From Asterias rubens (taxonomy: Eukaryota; Echinodermata; Asteroidea; Forcipulatida; Asteriidae): a stretch of 64,000 nt of DNA. This document shows positions 21,908-33,705 of the stretch, in pieces. The stretch lies in assembly GCF_902459465.1 (NCBI RefSeq), contig NC_047070.1:3462054-3526053 (forward strand), in the 5' to 3' direction. The notes below the pieces were generated by a model. That model searched no databases and was not told the DNA's origin. It was given only the letters and a program-made list of their open reading frames with translations. A program made the position numbers and the translations under genes. Position 1 is the first letter of the stretch; the number at the start of each line of letters is the position of its first letter.

Positions 21908-22784
21908 TGACACATAATGGTCAAATAATTTCCTTTCTTGTAACGACACTTTTGCTAGATTAAACAAATTCAGATGACTCTTCCAATTTGACCCAAACGT
22001 GACTGCGCAAGCAGTCACCTCAGCCACACACAGCTTGATTCTGCTAATTGGAAACTTTATTAAGCATCAGTTTATTGACAGTCAACTTCCTCAAACGTAA
22101 TTAAATGGTCGCTATGTGTTTGGCTTTCCTTAATAAAGTCATCTTGTCAAATGCCACTCGTCAAAACAGTTCTCTGGTTACACTTACTTATACCCTGATT
22201 TTAACTTGTCAGCGAAGTGTTGACATCGAAAGAAGCTAATAGCAATTTAACGGCGATAACCACAGGCTTTCAATGTAAAAACAAAATCACGAATTGTAAG
22301 TTTGAATAATTGCCTTACCAACTACACAAATTTGAATAAAATACCAATAATTGTGTCTCATAAAGATGACACCGACCCTTTATATTATGCCCATATATCA
22401 TTCGCATGAAATCCTTTTTAAAGATCGATTCAACATTTATTTTCGATCTGTGTTGGCTGTTTATAAGTCAGTCGATACCTAATATTATGTTTGAAATTTG
22501 AATAAAATGCTAATACTTTTGTTCACTAAACATTTCACCGACACTTTGTCGACCCCTATATCATTCGCATGGAATCCTTTTAAAAATCGCTTCAACATTA
22601 TATGCCTATGGTGGCTGTCAGTCAATACCTATAATGTTATGTTTGAATCGACTTTTGACTTGTTGGCGTCAATTTGCTGAGTCTTTTTTACGACATAGTG
22701 TTCCAAAACCCACAGTTCTATTGTTCAATCGGGGTTCGTGTGATCAATACATCCGTATTGTAGACTGTTTGTATTGGTGCTAGT
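21908..22784. other. Intergenic, internal duplication
   Basis: A ~110-bp stretch is imperfectly repeated: 22345-22500 and 22500-22640 share TTTGAATAAAAT..., 'ATATCATTCGCATG' and 'AAATCCTTTTTAAA'-like text. No gene seen. Confidence 0.4.
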
Positions 22785-23181
22785 TTAAAGGCACTGATGG
22801 AAATTGTCAAGGACCAGTCTTCTCACTTGGTGTACCTCAACATAATTATGCATAAAACAAAAAACATGAAATTTTAAACTCAATTGGTCAACGAAGTTGC
22901 GAGAGAATGATGGGAGAAAAAAACACCCTTGTCGCACCATGGTCACACGAAGTTATGTGCTTTCAGATGCTTGATTTCGAGACTAGAGCTGTGGTCTCAA
23001 ACTCAACGCAAATATTTTGAGTGAAAATTGTTTTATTTTTTTCTCAAAAACTACGTTACTTTAGAGGGAGTCGTTTATCACTATGTTTTATACTACCAAC
23101 AGCTCTCCATCGCTCGTTACCAAGTAAAACTTTTAAGCCAACAGTTATTTTAAGTAATTATAGTGGCCGGTGCCTTTTTAA
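22785..23181 (-). mobile_element. Family A MITE, diverged
   Basis: TTAAAGGCACTGATGG at left, GGCCGGTGCCTTTTTAA at right. The central palindrome is largely lost; conserved arm motifs CAGTCTTCTCACTTGGTG and GAGGGAGTCGTTT are present. Confidence 0.75.
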
Positions 23182-23242
23182 AACCCGTTGTTTAAAATCG
23201 ATTGGTTTGCTGGAAGATGAAGTCATTTTGCTCAGTCTTCAT

Positions 23243-23506
23243 CACAGTGGCGTGTCGTTGCCTCAGCAGTTAAGAGCACCGGCCTCAGCAAAGCGTGGGA
23301 TCGAGTCCCAGTTATGACACCTGGGGGAACTCATTCTATTTGATGAATTGCTCCACCAGAATACGCCCACGCTTATTCAACCAATCGAGGGCGTGCAGTT
23401 TAAACGTTCTCGTTTTATTTCTGGTTAACGGGCCTTAATCGCTGGTTTGTCCTTCGGATGGGACGTTAAGCCGTTGGTCTCGTATACTGTCTAACGCACG
23501 AAAATA
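23243..23506 (+). mobile_element. tRNA-derived SINE
   Basis: tRNA-like head with an A-box-like GCCTCAGCAGTTAAGAGC and a B-box GGATCGAGTCCC, followed by a non-tRNA body with CCTTCGGATGGGACGTTAAG and CCGTTGGTCTCGT. The order (Pol III promoter boxes, then conserved body) is that of a SINE and not a functional tRNA. Confidence 0.7.
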
Positions 23507-24243
23507 TTATCGAATGCCGAAATTAAAAACAACTACTACCAGAAACCTGAATGAAACTGTAATATAAACAATGAAAGTGTTTGCGAACATGAAATTTAAT
23601 CCACAAGTACGATAAGTATAAACGAAATATAGATTGTTTGAACTAGGCGAAATTGTTGAATGGAAATATGTTTTAATAATTGTTTTTTTTTCCCATCCTG
23701 ATAAAACCACCAAAGGAAGGAAATAAACACAAACATTTGATTAATTGTTCGAAAAGTTAAGAATAACAACTCGACGAACTGTGTTCCCAAATATTTGTTC
23801 GAGTTACCATTTGACAAGGACCAAACTCGAAACTCAGTTTTCTAACTCAGTTTTTCTCTACACATACATGGAAAGCTCTGTTGTAAAAAAATTCTTAATC
23901 TTGATAGAGAATGGCGCAAATGTTTTGTCAAAAAAGCCTCAATTTGTATAGTTGTTTTGAAGTAGGGAAACTATCGGTCATGAATTCATGGACATCTTTC
24001 ATTTTCACACAACACTTAGGAAACATGTCAGAATTATTTCTTAATTAGTTGCATTGGTAAAATGTTTTACCTTACGATGTTATGGCGAATTGTTTAGGGG
24101 GGGGGGGACTTACTTTTGTTGATGTGTTTACATCGGTTTATTTAGGTACAAAACAAAATGACTGTTCTTTATACCCAATGCAAATTTAACATCCAGTTAG
24201 TTTATCTTTTCTTAGTTATATTTCACGAAAGGAAACTAGTCAA
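23507..24243. other. Intergenic, no gene seen
   Basis: AT-rich with a G10 tract near 24098. Nothing recognised. Confidence 0.4.
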
Positions 24244-24632
24244 TTAAAGGCAGTGGACACTAGTACGTAACTACTCAAGCTAATTTTTAGCGTAAAACCT
24301 TACTTGGTTTCGAGTAATTGAGAGCGGTAGATAGTATAAACCACTGTGAGAAACGGATCAAACTGAAGTAACGTAGTTTTCGAGAAAGATAAATTTTCCA
24401 CGAATTTGATTTCGATACCTCAGAATTAAATTTGGAGGTCTCGAAATCAAGCATCTAAAAGCACATTCCTTCGTCTGACAAGGGTGTTTTTTCTTTCATT
24501 ATTGTTTCGCAACTTCGACGACCAATTTGAGCTCAAATTTTCACGGATTTGTTATTTTATGCATAATGTTGAGATACACCAAGTGAGAAGACTGGTCTTT
24601 GACAATTGCCAACAGTGTCCCAGTGTCTTTAA
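24244..24632 (+). mobile_element. Family A MITE
   Basis: TTAAAGGCAGTGGACACTAG at left, GTCCCAGTGTCTTTAA at right, central palindrome near 24412-24448. Confidence 0.85.
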
Positions 24633-25525
24633 GTACCAAGAGAATAAGTTCACTGAAAACATATGCAATTTGAAGCAATAACTACATGGAAAACATTGAC
24701 TCACCAAGCTCAATGATACTAGACCCATCGCTGATGCAGTACACGTCCCCATCGCAACAATGATACAGATATCAAGATTACGATTAAGTGCTAGCTAGCA
24801 TACACGTATACTCGTCATTGCAAGGGTAGCGGAGTAAAAAAAAGGCCAAAGAGGCAGTCACCATCGTCATCGTCTTATCACGAGTTATTAAAAATAAGTA
24901 GATTCTAATTGCTTTGAGGCTGGGTATGGGGAGTTGTACAAACAACTCAATACTGACACGGTGCCGACATACTCTATGTGAGTTACTTACCCACTGTCAG
25001 AGGTATAGATTTTGACGGAAATTAATCTCTCCTTTTTTTTTATTGATTCCAAAACGTGCTTAATAAATGTCACGTTGCCTTTGGATGCCTTGTGCTGAAA
25101 AGTCGTTTATTATTAATTGTTGCATGCCTACATGTTTAAAAAGGAGAATAAAATTATTGTTATTGTGCAATTAGTGTTCTCATCATTGTTGTCTTCATCA
25201 TGTCTGTCTTTGTTCTATTTGTCAGTCCGTTCGTTCTTGTCCCCGTTTATTGTCTGTCCCCAGGCATCCCTACATAAGCCTCGGCTTCCAGATGATGCCT
25301 CCATACTATATTTATTTATTTTTCAAACCCTCACTAAATAGCTTTGTTTATTGGTTATTCCTAAAAAACATTGTTTGTACTCTGTTTTCATGAAGTATGG
25401 AAATAAATATCAGTTTGAATGAATGAATGAATAAAATTATCTGCAAAAATATACTACGAAATTGTGGGGTTTTCCTTTTACTTAGTGCTCTATAACACTA
25501 ACAATCCGCCATTTTGTATTGGAAA
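24633..25525. other. Intergenic, no gene seen
   Basis: Includes a probable retroelement tail at about 25230-25435 (CCCAGGCATCCCTACATAAG ... GAATGAATGAATGAATAAAA). No coding exon is supported. Confidence 0.4.
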
Positions 25526-25775
25526 TATTGGGTGCGTTCGTTTCCTGGGTCGACCCCGGTCTGCCCACGGTGCGTTCCAATAGCCTTGACGTAATTTCAG
25601 GGGCTCACCCGGGTCAGCCCCCATTGCCCAACTTGTGGAGTGGGTCACTTGGGGGTGACCCGAGTTGCACGACGTCACCACGAGAGGGCGAGTGTGTTCG
25701 TTCGATTAGCTCTTGTCATGTCGGGCTCACCCGAGTGAGGTCGACCCAGGCAAGTTAATCGAACGCACCCAAAAT
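25526..25775. mobile_element. GC-rich foldback MITE
   Basis: Left arm ATTGGGTGCGTTCGTT with CCTGGGTCGACC, right arm GGTCGACCCAGG with TTAATCGAACGCACCCAA. About 250 bp and much more GC-rich than its surroundings. Confidence 0.7.
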
Positions 25776-26480
25776 GGCGAACGTGTTATTTTTAACGCAG
25801 TACAAAACATTCCCTGATTTATGTCTCTTATTAACAAAATTGAGGATTGGTTATCCTCAAAGATCAAAACAGTGTTTCAATCCATGCTGAATGGTAACAA
25901 ACTGCCGTGCGGTTGTTGACATACATTTTTTGTTTGCAACCAAAGGCAGAACTATGTGTCTAACAAAAGTGCTGTTGGCCTGAAGGTTGGTCTCGTTCTT
26001 ACCCCCCCCCTCCTATGGGCGTTACCAACCAAGATGGATGACGCCCTCTTGTGAAATAATTCCAAAACAGTTTTTAAATGCTTTTTATTTTCGAAGGGGT
26101 GATAAAAACGTCACCGAATAAAGCCCATTAGTTTGTTTTCCCTTTATAGGAGTAATTCTTTGACCCATTTTCATTCTTTTGTTTCATACCTCGGTCGTTT
26201 TTAACTAGGACAGTTTTTTTTTCAGAACTAAGTAGTCCCATAAATGTATTTTATTTTTTAACAGAGCTACATGTTTTTTGTAATACAATTATTACTAAAT
26301 CATTGTTATTATTTTTTGAAAGGGGGTGGTTTTGGTCCACTTTTTTTTTTCGTCCAGTTCGTCCTCTCTATTTTCTAATTTCTTCCTGTTTTGGTATCTA
26401 GTTTTCTTGTGTTTTTGAGGGGAGGGGGACTACCAATTGAGCCATCCATCTCCAATGTTTGAAGTTTCCAAACATTATCA
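25776..26480. other. Intergenic, no gene seen
   Basis: Homopolymer tracts (C9 near 26001, T12 near 26340). No coding exon or element recognised. Confidence 0.4.
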
Positions 26481-26841
26481 GGGCCCAATTTCATAGAGCT
26501 GCTAAGCACAACAAATTGCTCAGCATGAAATGTCTTCCTTGATAAAAACCGGACTTTTGCTTCGTTACTGTATTCAGCTGTTGTTTGCTCCTCCTAAAAA
26601 TCACGTGGATATTTTGTTGGTAATCCTGTTTTTATCAAAAGCCCATTTCACACGAGAGCAATTTAGCAAGGGTCCCTTGCTAATTGTAGCATGTTGTAAG
26701 ATTTTACAAAATGCACCTCGTGTGAAGGGACAATAATTATTGGAGTGTCAAGGGTCTCTTGTCAAACCAAAAAAATAATGCTTAGCAACATTTTTATGGT
26801 AAGCAAATTGTTGTGCTTAGCAGATCTATGGAATTCAGCCC
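26481..26841. mobile_element. Family D foldback element
   Basis: Left arm GGGCCCAATTTCATAGAGCT with GCTAAGCACAACAAATTG; right arm CAAATTGTTGTGCTTAGCAG with ATCTATGGAATTCAGCCC. Nested between them is a second inverted pair (TTTCACACGAGAGCAATTTA / GCACCTCGTGTGAAGG). Confidence 0.7.
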
Positions 26842-27459
26842 ATTTTGTTTTGTTGTTAAGGGGAGTCAGCCAGAACCCGATTGGAAGACAGTCATCCCAT
26901 GTAGCTATAATGATCACACCTGTTTTACTATAAAACCCACCAAGTTCCCTTGTCCTCTGTCACTTTTTTCTTGTAGCTCTAAAGAAAAAATACTTGACTC
27001 AGTTAAATGCACCCACCACGCACTTGCCTAATTTGAATAAAAACTCGTTAGCCTAATCCTCTGATCTAGGCTAAGTACCAAGACGTTATAAAGAAACACT
27101 TTTGTTTTGGTCCATTCAAGACATCTCGTTAATCCCCTCATTCTTCAAAGAAGGACTTGGCCAGACTACAGGTTTTGGAAATCAGTAAATGTGTTTGTCA
27201 AGCAAACTGTTACGATTTCTATGCAACTCGCTGTTCTCAACAATAATGAGCTGGGCGAAACAATCATGCGCCCAGACTACATTGAGGTTATAGGGCCAGG
27301 CTGGACATGGCTCTAAAACTTGTCTGCTAAAACAAAACTCGCTCTTTCTGTCTTCTACCCAGAAAAACAAAGCAAATTAACTGTACATTTATTCTACATA
27401 CAGCAAAAAAAAACCAGCTAAAACAGAAGTAGTGCTTTTAGCTTTAATTCTGACCACAG

Positions 27460-27887
27460 TGTAAATAGTGTGTGTGACATAATTATAATAGTAAAAGTCA
27501 AAAGTCGCCACGGAGTAAAACTTTCATGGAGACCACGAATGAAACTGCCGACATTGATGTTGAGCTCGAGTGACCAGAGGCTCCAGGGAAAGAGGCCCAG
27601 CTTTCTCTTGAAGATAGCTGTAGCAAATACCTCACACCAGGGCTTATTTCTCTGTTGAGCTTCCAGTTGCTTGCTTCGTCAGGTTGGCTTCGTGATGACA
27701 GTGGAAAGACATTTTGATAGGCTTAAGACTGAAAACCGTGCCCATACCACCAGAGAAGACGAGCTCAGCCCGCGGGACTACCAGAGCTACAACGCACACA
27801 GCCCGGCGGGACCAGAGAGCCGCTACACGGCCCAGCCAAGAGACAGATGAATGCGTGCCGCTGCAATGCAGTCTACAAATCTGAAAG
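27460..27887 (+). other. Exon-like module M1
   Basis: Acceptor CTGACCACAG, donor GAAAG|GTAAAG. Contains the shared block at 27540-27690 and ends GCAATGCAGTCTACAAATC then TGAAAG. Includes GC-rich text (AGCCCGCGGGACTACCAGAG) related to the 28-bp minisatellite in M3. Confidence 0.45.
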
Positions 27888-28736
27888 GTAAAGAGCCTTA
27901 ATATTTTCGAATTCCACTGTCTTTCTTTACTTTTAAAAGTAAATTCACCTTTTCAAGATAGCTCATTGAAAATGTGTCTAATTTACGACACTTGCTCTTT
28001 TACCACTACTCTCAAAATAAAAATTTATTACCTCATTAATGTTTCGAATTCCCCTGTCTATCTAAAACTGAAAAAAATATCCTTTCACCAGTTTTCATTC
28101 ATTATAATCAACATAATAAAACATGTATTTAGTTTACCTGTGGTGGGGGTTATGAAATAAAATAGTATTTTTAAATGTCATATAAATCTCATTTGAGTAA
28201 ATTAAAATTTACTCAAATTTCCTTTTTGTAAAAATGAGTGAAATGATGGTGGCAGGAAACGAAAAGTTTCCAGAGAAGCACATGTTTTTCCGCGCACAGC
28301 TTCACCATTTAAGCCACGCCCACAACATGTCTGTTCTGTACCCACAACGTGGGCAGCTCTCTGCACGTTGGTCAATGTGAATTTAGTGAACGGACTTTTG
28401 GGCGCTCGTTCGCGGGTGTGATTGGTCGATACATACAAGGGGCGGTGAAAAAAAAAGTTTGGGCAAATTACATTATTATTTGCAGTGTTTTAGAAATTCA
28501 AATGGCCACACTGGCCCCGTCGTCATTCATTTTACAAAGATGCGCTAAAAATACATATATGTATCTTTTTTTTAAGGGGGGGGAATCCTGGTTCACATTT
28601 TATTTTATTTTTTACTTTCAAGTTTGACACCCACCCCCCCCCCCCCCAAAAAAAAAAAAAAAAAAAACTAAAAGTTAGCAAAACTTGCTTATTTTGACAT
28701 CATTATTAAGTATTATTTTAGTATTTTCGGAAAAGT
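27888..28736. other. Gene-less, low-complexity rich
   Basis: Between modules M1 and M2. Contains a C16-A20 homopolymer junction at about 28630-28666. No coding exon recognised. Confidence 0.4.
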
Positions 28737-28852
28737 TTCCGTATGGCGCCACCACTTTTTCATTCGAAATAAAATAATATAGTATCTAATTTACCTGATT
28801 GATATATCCCTTTTTGTAAAAATGAGTGAAAAAGTGGTGGCGCCATACACTA
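28737..28852. mobile_element. Small foldback element
   Basis: GTATGGCGCCACCACTTTTT at left and AAAAAGTGGTGGCGCCATAC at right, perfect inverted arms around a ~65-bp loop. A related fragment (TTTTTGTAAAAATGAGTGAA) recurs at 28222. Confidence 0.7.
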
Positions 28853-29288
28853 TTAATTTTTTTTATTGCTTTAAAATGGCACTTTCCTAGGCAAAATGCA
28901 CAAAACCACGCAATGTATTATTTTGAGAAAAAAATCCAAGTACCACAAAGCTACATACACCGCAATGTTTTCAGTTTGATGTAAATTCCCCGCATTCCAA
29001 AAAGTAACACTTTGCCAAGCTGTATGCAAATCTCTTTGTTATGCAAATGAGACGATTCTGGTTTCTTTTCCTGAAATGCAATGCTCTTTTTGACAACAGG
29101 GGGAGCTAGCTACGTACGTACGTGTGGTTTTACATTGGTGCAGCTAGCGGACTGGACACACGGGGCTCGCGCACCTCCACATTTGCTCGCACACTAAAAC
29201 AAAACACGCTCTTTCTGTAGTCTCCGTATTCGAAACTTAGTCAACTGTTCACCTTCTATAAAAAAAACATGTGATTTTGTCTTTGCAG

Positions 29289-29717
29289 CTGTGTTTTTGC
29301 TTCAATTTGTGTGATTTGCTTCAGTACGTCGCCACAGAGTTGAGAACTGAACTTTACGAAACTGCCGACATTGATGTTGAGCTCGAGTGACCAGAGGCTC
29401 CAGGGAAAGAGGCCAAGCTTTCTCTTGAAGATAGCTGTAGCAAATACCTCCACACCAGGATTATTTCTCTGTTGAGATTCCAGTTGCTTGCTTCGTCACG
29501 TTGGCTTCAATATCTCACTCTTGTAAGTTGGTTCCCCATGGCAACGGGAAGAAATACTGATTGGCGAAGACGGTACTGAACATTGTTCTACTGCGAGAGA
29601 AGACGCACTCAGCCCACGGGACCAGAGCAGACGCACCCAGCCCGTGGGGCAGAGCTACAGCAGCCCAGCCCAGCAAGGATGGCTGCTGCCGCTGCAGGAA
29701 GTCCACAGTACTGAAAG
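29289..29717 (+). other. Exon-like module M2
   Basis: Acceptor GTCTTTGCAG, donor GAAAG|GTAAAT. Shares the 29350-29510 block with M1 and M4. The 3' portion has minisatellite-like GGGACCAGAGCAGACGCACC and ends AAGGATGGCTGC ... GAAGTCCACAGTACTGAAAG. Confidence 0.45.
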
Positions 29718-30406
29718 GTAAATACTCTATAGCCTAATATTGTTTGTAAATTACAGTAACATTGTCATAACAAATTAATCAATTTGTTTTCATTGACCAC
29801 ATTGGTGAGATAAGACATTGGTTTTCTGGAATTCTTTGTGAAAAACTGTGTATTCTTTGCAATGTTTAATCCAGGCATTTCCCAGTTTAAAATATATATC
29901 ACATGGCAAGAAATTGCCCCACTTTTTGTTATACACAGTTTTTGAGCTTTTTTGCTATTATAAAAACATTTTACTTAAAAATGTTTGCCTGTAATGTTTG
30001 TTTCCAGTCAGTTTTGGAATGGTGACGTTTGCCTAAACCAAGACCACATTACCATTACATAGCATATTGAATTTAGGACAGGGTCCATGCAAATTGCATT
30101 GAATTTATACTAAAAAATCAACAGGTTTGTAATGTGTGGGTTACACCATTATTATTTAAAATAGCGATTCTCTTTCAAAGATGAAAAAATACCATCTATT
30201 TACAGCTCAAGGAAGCATAGCTAGTGCTCTGATTTCTCATCAACCATAATTGTCAAGATGAGACACTGGTCTTGCGGTGTTGAGAGGCATTTTCCTAATT
30301 TTTTTCGAAATTCATATGGCGGAATAGACTTTGTTCATCTGCTCTTCCTTTTTCCAAATTAGAAACCTAAATTTTCTATAATATTGATTTTGTATTATTT
30401 TGGCAG
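29718..30406. other. Spacer between modules M2 and M3
   Basis: AT-rich, intron-like. Parts of it (TTTCCAGTCAGTTTTGGAAT, GAGACACTGGTCTTGC) recur in diverged form in the next spacer (31302-31838), so the duplicated unit includes flanking intron sequence. Confidence 0.4.
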
Positions 30407-31301
30407 AAGTGCACTAATGTCTTCATCAGTTTGTGTGGATTGCTTCAGTACGTCACCCCAGAGTTGAGAGCTGAGCTTTGAGAAATTGAACATCGTTCCA
30501 CTATTCAAGAGCAGACCCACCCCACCCCTGGGACCAGAGCAGACCCACCCCACCCCTGGGACCAGAGCAGACCCACCTAGCCCCTGGGACCAGAGCAGAC
30601 CCACCCAGCCCCTGGGACAAGAGCAGACCCACCCAACCCCTGGGACAAGAGCAGACCCACCCGACCCCTGGGACAAGAGCAGACCCACCCAGCCCCTGGG
30701 ACAAGAGCAGACCCACCCAGCCCCTGGGACCAGAGCAGACCCACCCAACCCCTGGGACCAAAGCAGACCCACCCAACCCCTGGGACAAGAGCAGACCCAC
30801 CCAACCCCTGGGACCAGAGCAGACCCACCCAACCCCTGGGACCAGAGCAGACCCACCCAACCCCTGGGACCAGAGCAGACCCACCCAACCCCTGGGACCA
30901 GAGCAGACCCACCCAACCCCTGGGACCAGAGCAGACCCACCCAGCCCCTGGGACCAGAGCAGACCAACCCAACCCCTGGGACCAGAGAGACCAACCCAAC
31001 CCCTGGGACAAGAGCAGACCAACCCAACCCCTGGGACCAGAGCAGACCCACCCAGCCCATGGGACAAGAGCAGACCCACCCAGCCCCTGGGACCAGAGCA
31101 GACCCACTCAGCCCCTGCGACCAGAGCAGACCCACCCCACCCCTGGGAACAGAGCAGACCAACCCAGCCCATGGGACAAGATCATATGCAGCCAGCCCGT
31201 GGGACCACACAGCAGTCGCTCCCAGCCCGTGGGGTGTAGAGCTGCAGCACCTCAGCCCAGCAAGGATTGCTGCTGCTGTAGGAAGTAAACAGTCCTTGAA
31301 G
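30407..31301 (+). other. Exon-like module M3 containing a 28-bp minisatellite
   Basis: Acceptor TTATTTTGGCAG, donor TTGAAG|GTAAAT. Starts with the module head shared with M2/M4 (CAGTACGTCACCCCAGAGTT with GAGAGCTGAGCTTTGAG), then is expanded by the tandem array at 30508-31160. Confidence 0.45.
30508..31160. repeat. 28-bp minisatellite, about 23 copies
   Basis: Unit CAGACCCACCCAACCCCTGG then GACCAGAG, period 28. Because 28 is not a multiple of three, each frame cycles through all three phases every 84 bp, and none contains a stop. This explains the long open frames on both strands (Pro/Gln/Thr-rich on plus, Gly/Leu/Trp-rich on minus). They are repeat artefacts rather than supported genes. Confidence 0.95.
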
Positions 31302-31838
31302 GTAAATACCTTGGCCTATTCTTGTTTGCAAATTCCTTTGTCCTAATAATTTCATCATTGACCATACTGTTGAGATGAGATATTGGTTTTGTTAAAAATT
31401 GAGCAATTTGAGCAATTTTTCCCCCCTTTTTTTACCCCCACAAATTATAAATTTTACCATCTTTAATATTATCAAACAAGTATAATTTTTGATAAATGAC
31501 TGCTATAAATTGTTTCTTTTTTACATTCATTTTTGGAATGGTGATATTTGCTAACAAAGCATGAAAATAACCAATCACTTGACAACTCAAAACCACCCTA
31601 GGTAGTACTTCGACTTTTCACTGACCATGTATGATACAGATAAGACATTGGCCTTGCAGGAAATAAACACAAATGTTTAGGGAAAATACTTCATCTTTGC
31701 AGTATTTAGAGGTATTTTAAAATCATATGACCAAATAGACCCCCTAGTTCACCCACTTTTTCTGTCTTCAAATTAGAACCCTAATAAACTGTGAATTATT
31801 TTCTATAACAATAGGTGGTTTTTGCTTTATTTTGGCAG
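31302..31838. other. Spacer between modules M3 and M4
   Basis: AT-rich, intron-like, diverged copy of 29718-30406. No gene seen. Confidence 0.4.
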
Positions 31839-32175
31839 CAGTGTAAATGGCTCCAGTGTGTGCTTCAGTACATCGCCACAGAGTTGAGAACTGAACTTTA
31901 CAGACATTGATGTTGAGCTCGAGTGACCAGAGGCTCCGGGGAATCTTATTTCTCTGTTGAGCGTCCAGTTACTTGCTTCGTCATGCTGGCTTCAATATCT
32001 CAACATCTCAAGTTGAATCCTGTGACAGAGGGAGGACTTTCTTTTCAAGAAGAAAACATTGTAGGCGTAGACGGTACTGAACACTGCCACCTGCAGTCGG
32101 ACCCAACCTGCAGGCCCAGAGCTAGACACCAGGCCATCACAAGGATGGCTGCAATGAAGTCCACAAACCTAAAAG
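31839..32175 (+). other. Exon-like module M4
   Basis: Acceptor TTATTTTGGCAG, donor AAAAG|GTACTA. Carries the shared block (GACATTGATGTTGAGCTCGA, GTGACCAGAGGCTCC) but lacks the ~80 bp between the two halves of it in M1/M2. A short in-frame start near the donor gives MAAMKSTNLK. Confidence 0.45.
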
Positions 32176-32254
32176 GTACTAGACCGGGGGGCCTCGTGAT
32201 GTTTTGGAATTTCATTTTCAGAAACATGGGTGGATCCTATTAGCTATACAGCAG

Positions 32255-32626
32255 TTAAAGAAACACGTTGCCTTTGATTCGGACAAGTTGGTCTATGAAA
32301 AGCGTTTGAAACCGTTTGTTGTGAAATGCATATGGTTAGAAAGATGTTTTAAAAGTAGGATACAATGATCCACACAAGTATCACTCAAAATTGCACGGTT
32401 TTTATTTTACGTCGCGAACTAACATGGTCGGCCATTTATGGGAGTCAAATTTTGTACTCCCATAAATGGCCGACCGTGTTTGTCGACGACGTAAAACGAA
32501 AACCACGCAATTTCGAGGCATATTTGTGTGGATCATTGTATTCTACTTTTACAACATTTTCTTACCATATCAATTTTATACCAAACGGTTACAGAACGCT
32601 TTTCAAAGGCCAACGTGTTCCTTTAA
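32255..32626 (+). mobile_element. Family C foldback MITE, complete
   Basis: TTAAAGAAACACGTTGCC at left, GGCCAACGTGTTCCTTTAA at right. Further inverted pairs are GAAAAGCGTTTGAAACCG / CGGTTACAGAACGCTTTTC, GATCCACACAAGTAT / ATATTTGTGTGGATC, and an internal hairpin GGTCGGCCATTTATGGGAGT / ACTCCCATAAATGGCCGACC. Confidence 0.9.
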
Positions 32627-32663
32627 AGATGTTGACAAAACAGGGAGACTGCCAACATTCGGC

Positions 32664-32740
32664 TAGGTAGATAGCTCAGTTGGTGCGGCAGCGGCACATA
32701 AACCAGAAGTCGTTGGTTCAAATCAAAGGGACTCCTAGGT
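32664..32740 (+). mobile_element. tRNA-like SINE head
   Basis: A-box-like TAGCTCAGTTGGT and B-box GGTTCAAATC about 45 bp apart, resembling the 5' part of a tRNA gene. The acceptor stem does not pair convincingly, so a SINE head is preferred over a tRNA gene. Confidence 0.5.
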
Positions 32741-32866
32741 GCTTGGATATCCATAAATGTGGTACTTGAACACTTGTAATCGATGGCCACAGTACTTATA
32801 CTTGAGTACTGCGGGGTCACCCTAAAAGCAGCACTTGATACTATACTGAAGAGTACTTGACTAGTA

Positions 32867-33059
32867 TACACATATTGACTGGCAATGAGGTAACTAGTAT
32901 ACGTCTATTCCCTCGAGGGACTTTTGAGTGACCAGAAGAAGGACCTTTTTCCCCGAAGCCGAAGGCTGAGGGAAGTAGGCCCCACTTCTGGTCACTCACA
33001 GGCCCGAGGGGGGATAGATGTAAACTAGTTTCCAAATTATGCCAGTCAATATGTGTTTT
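32867..33059. mobile_element. Foldback MITE
   Basis: Left arm ACACATATTGACTGGCA ... AACTAGTATACGTCTAT ... GAGTGACCAGAAG; right arm CTTCTGGTCACTCA ... GATAGATGTAAACTAGTT ... TGCCAGTCAATATGTGT. Confidence 0.8.
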
Positions 33060-33705
33060 ATAACACAGCTCGGTTTTAAATGTGAATTAAGAACAGAAAT
33101 CTGAAAAAGAAAGGACATTTTGTAGTTGTTGTTTACGGTTCAATTCAAGAGAGCGCTGTGCCGGGCACTATTTTCAAAGACTAGTGCCCGCTCGGGAACT
33201 AGTTCCTGCAAACACGCGCTAGACTATATTAGTACATCCCACGCAACCGTGTTTTAGCAAACCAGAATGCAGAACAAGCAAGAGGTGTGTTATAATATAG
33301 TTTATGCATAAATCGTCTTGAAATAATGAGACTAGTTAAGTTAATTTGAGTCTGGCTTTGTTGCATTTGATACACTTCAAAACACTTCAAAGCTTAAATT
33401 TGTTGTAAATTTTCAGAAGACCGCAAGGCTTCTAGCTTTAAACTTTCACCGAACCAAAATAAAGTTACAATACCCAAGGTTTAAAGGGAAAGAACTTTCT
33501 GCAGAGTTTTACATCTAAACTAGATTATTTTGACTGAGCACTATGGACAAGGTGTATCTTTCATAGTTGTTGATACTTATATCTTTGACACTGAACAAAA
33601 TTGAAAGATAACCACAAGACTCAACTCAAACTCAAAGTCGGTGCTAAACATCATTTCTCTCTCCTGTCTTATTCAAAATTATTTTTTCTCTTGCATATCT
33701 TTCAG
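33060..33705. other. Gene-less spacer
   Basis: A short hairpin at 33160-33190 (GTGCCGGGCACTA ... TAGTGCCCG). Nothing else recognised. Confidence 0.4.

Noticed and set aside
24690-24752. Possible first exon of gene A on the minus strand (MGTCTASAMGLVSLSL with donor GTGAGT)
   Set aside because: Donor phase is 0 whereas the first confirmed gene A exon needs phase 1, the signal peptide is weak, and it is 11 kb away.
30395-31346. Overlapping open frames of up to 286 codons on both strands, Pro-rich or Gly/Leu-rich
   Set aside because: Produced by the 28-bp minisatellite, which has no stop in any frame; both strands being open shows there is no specific coding signal.
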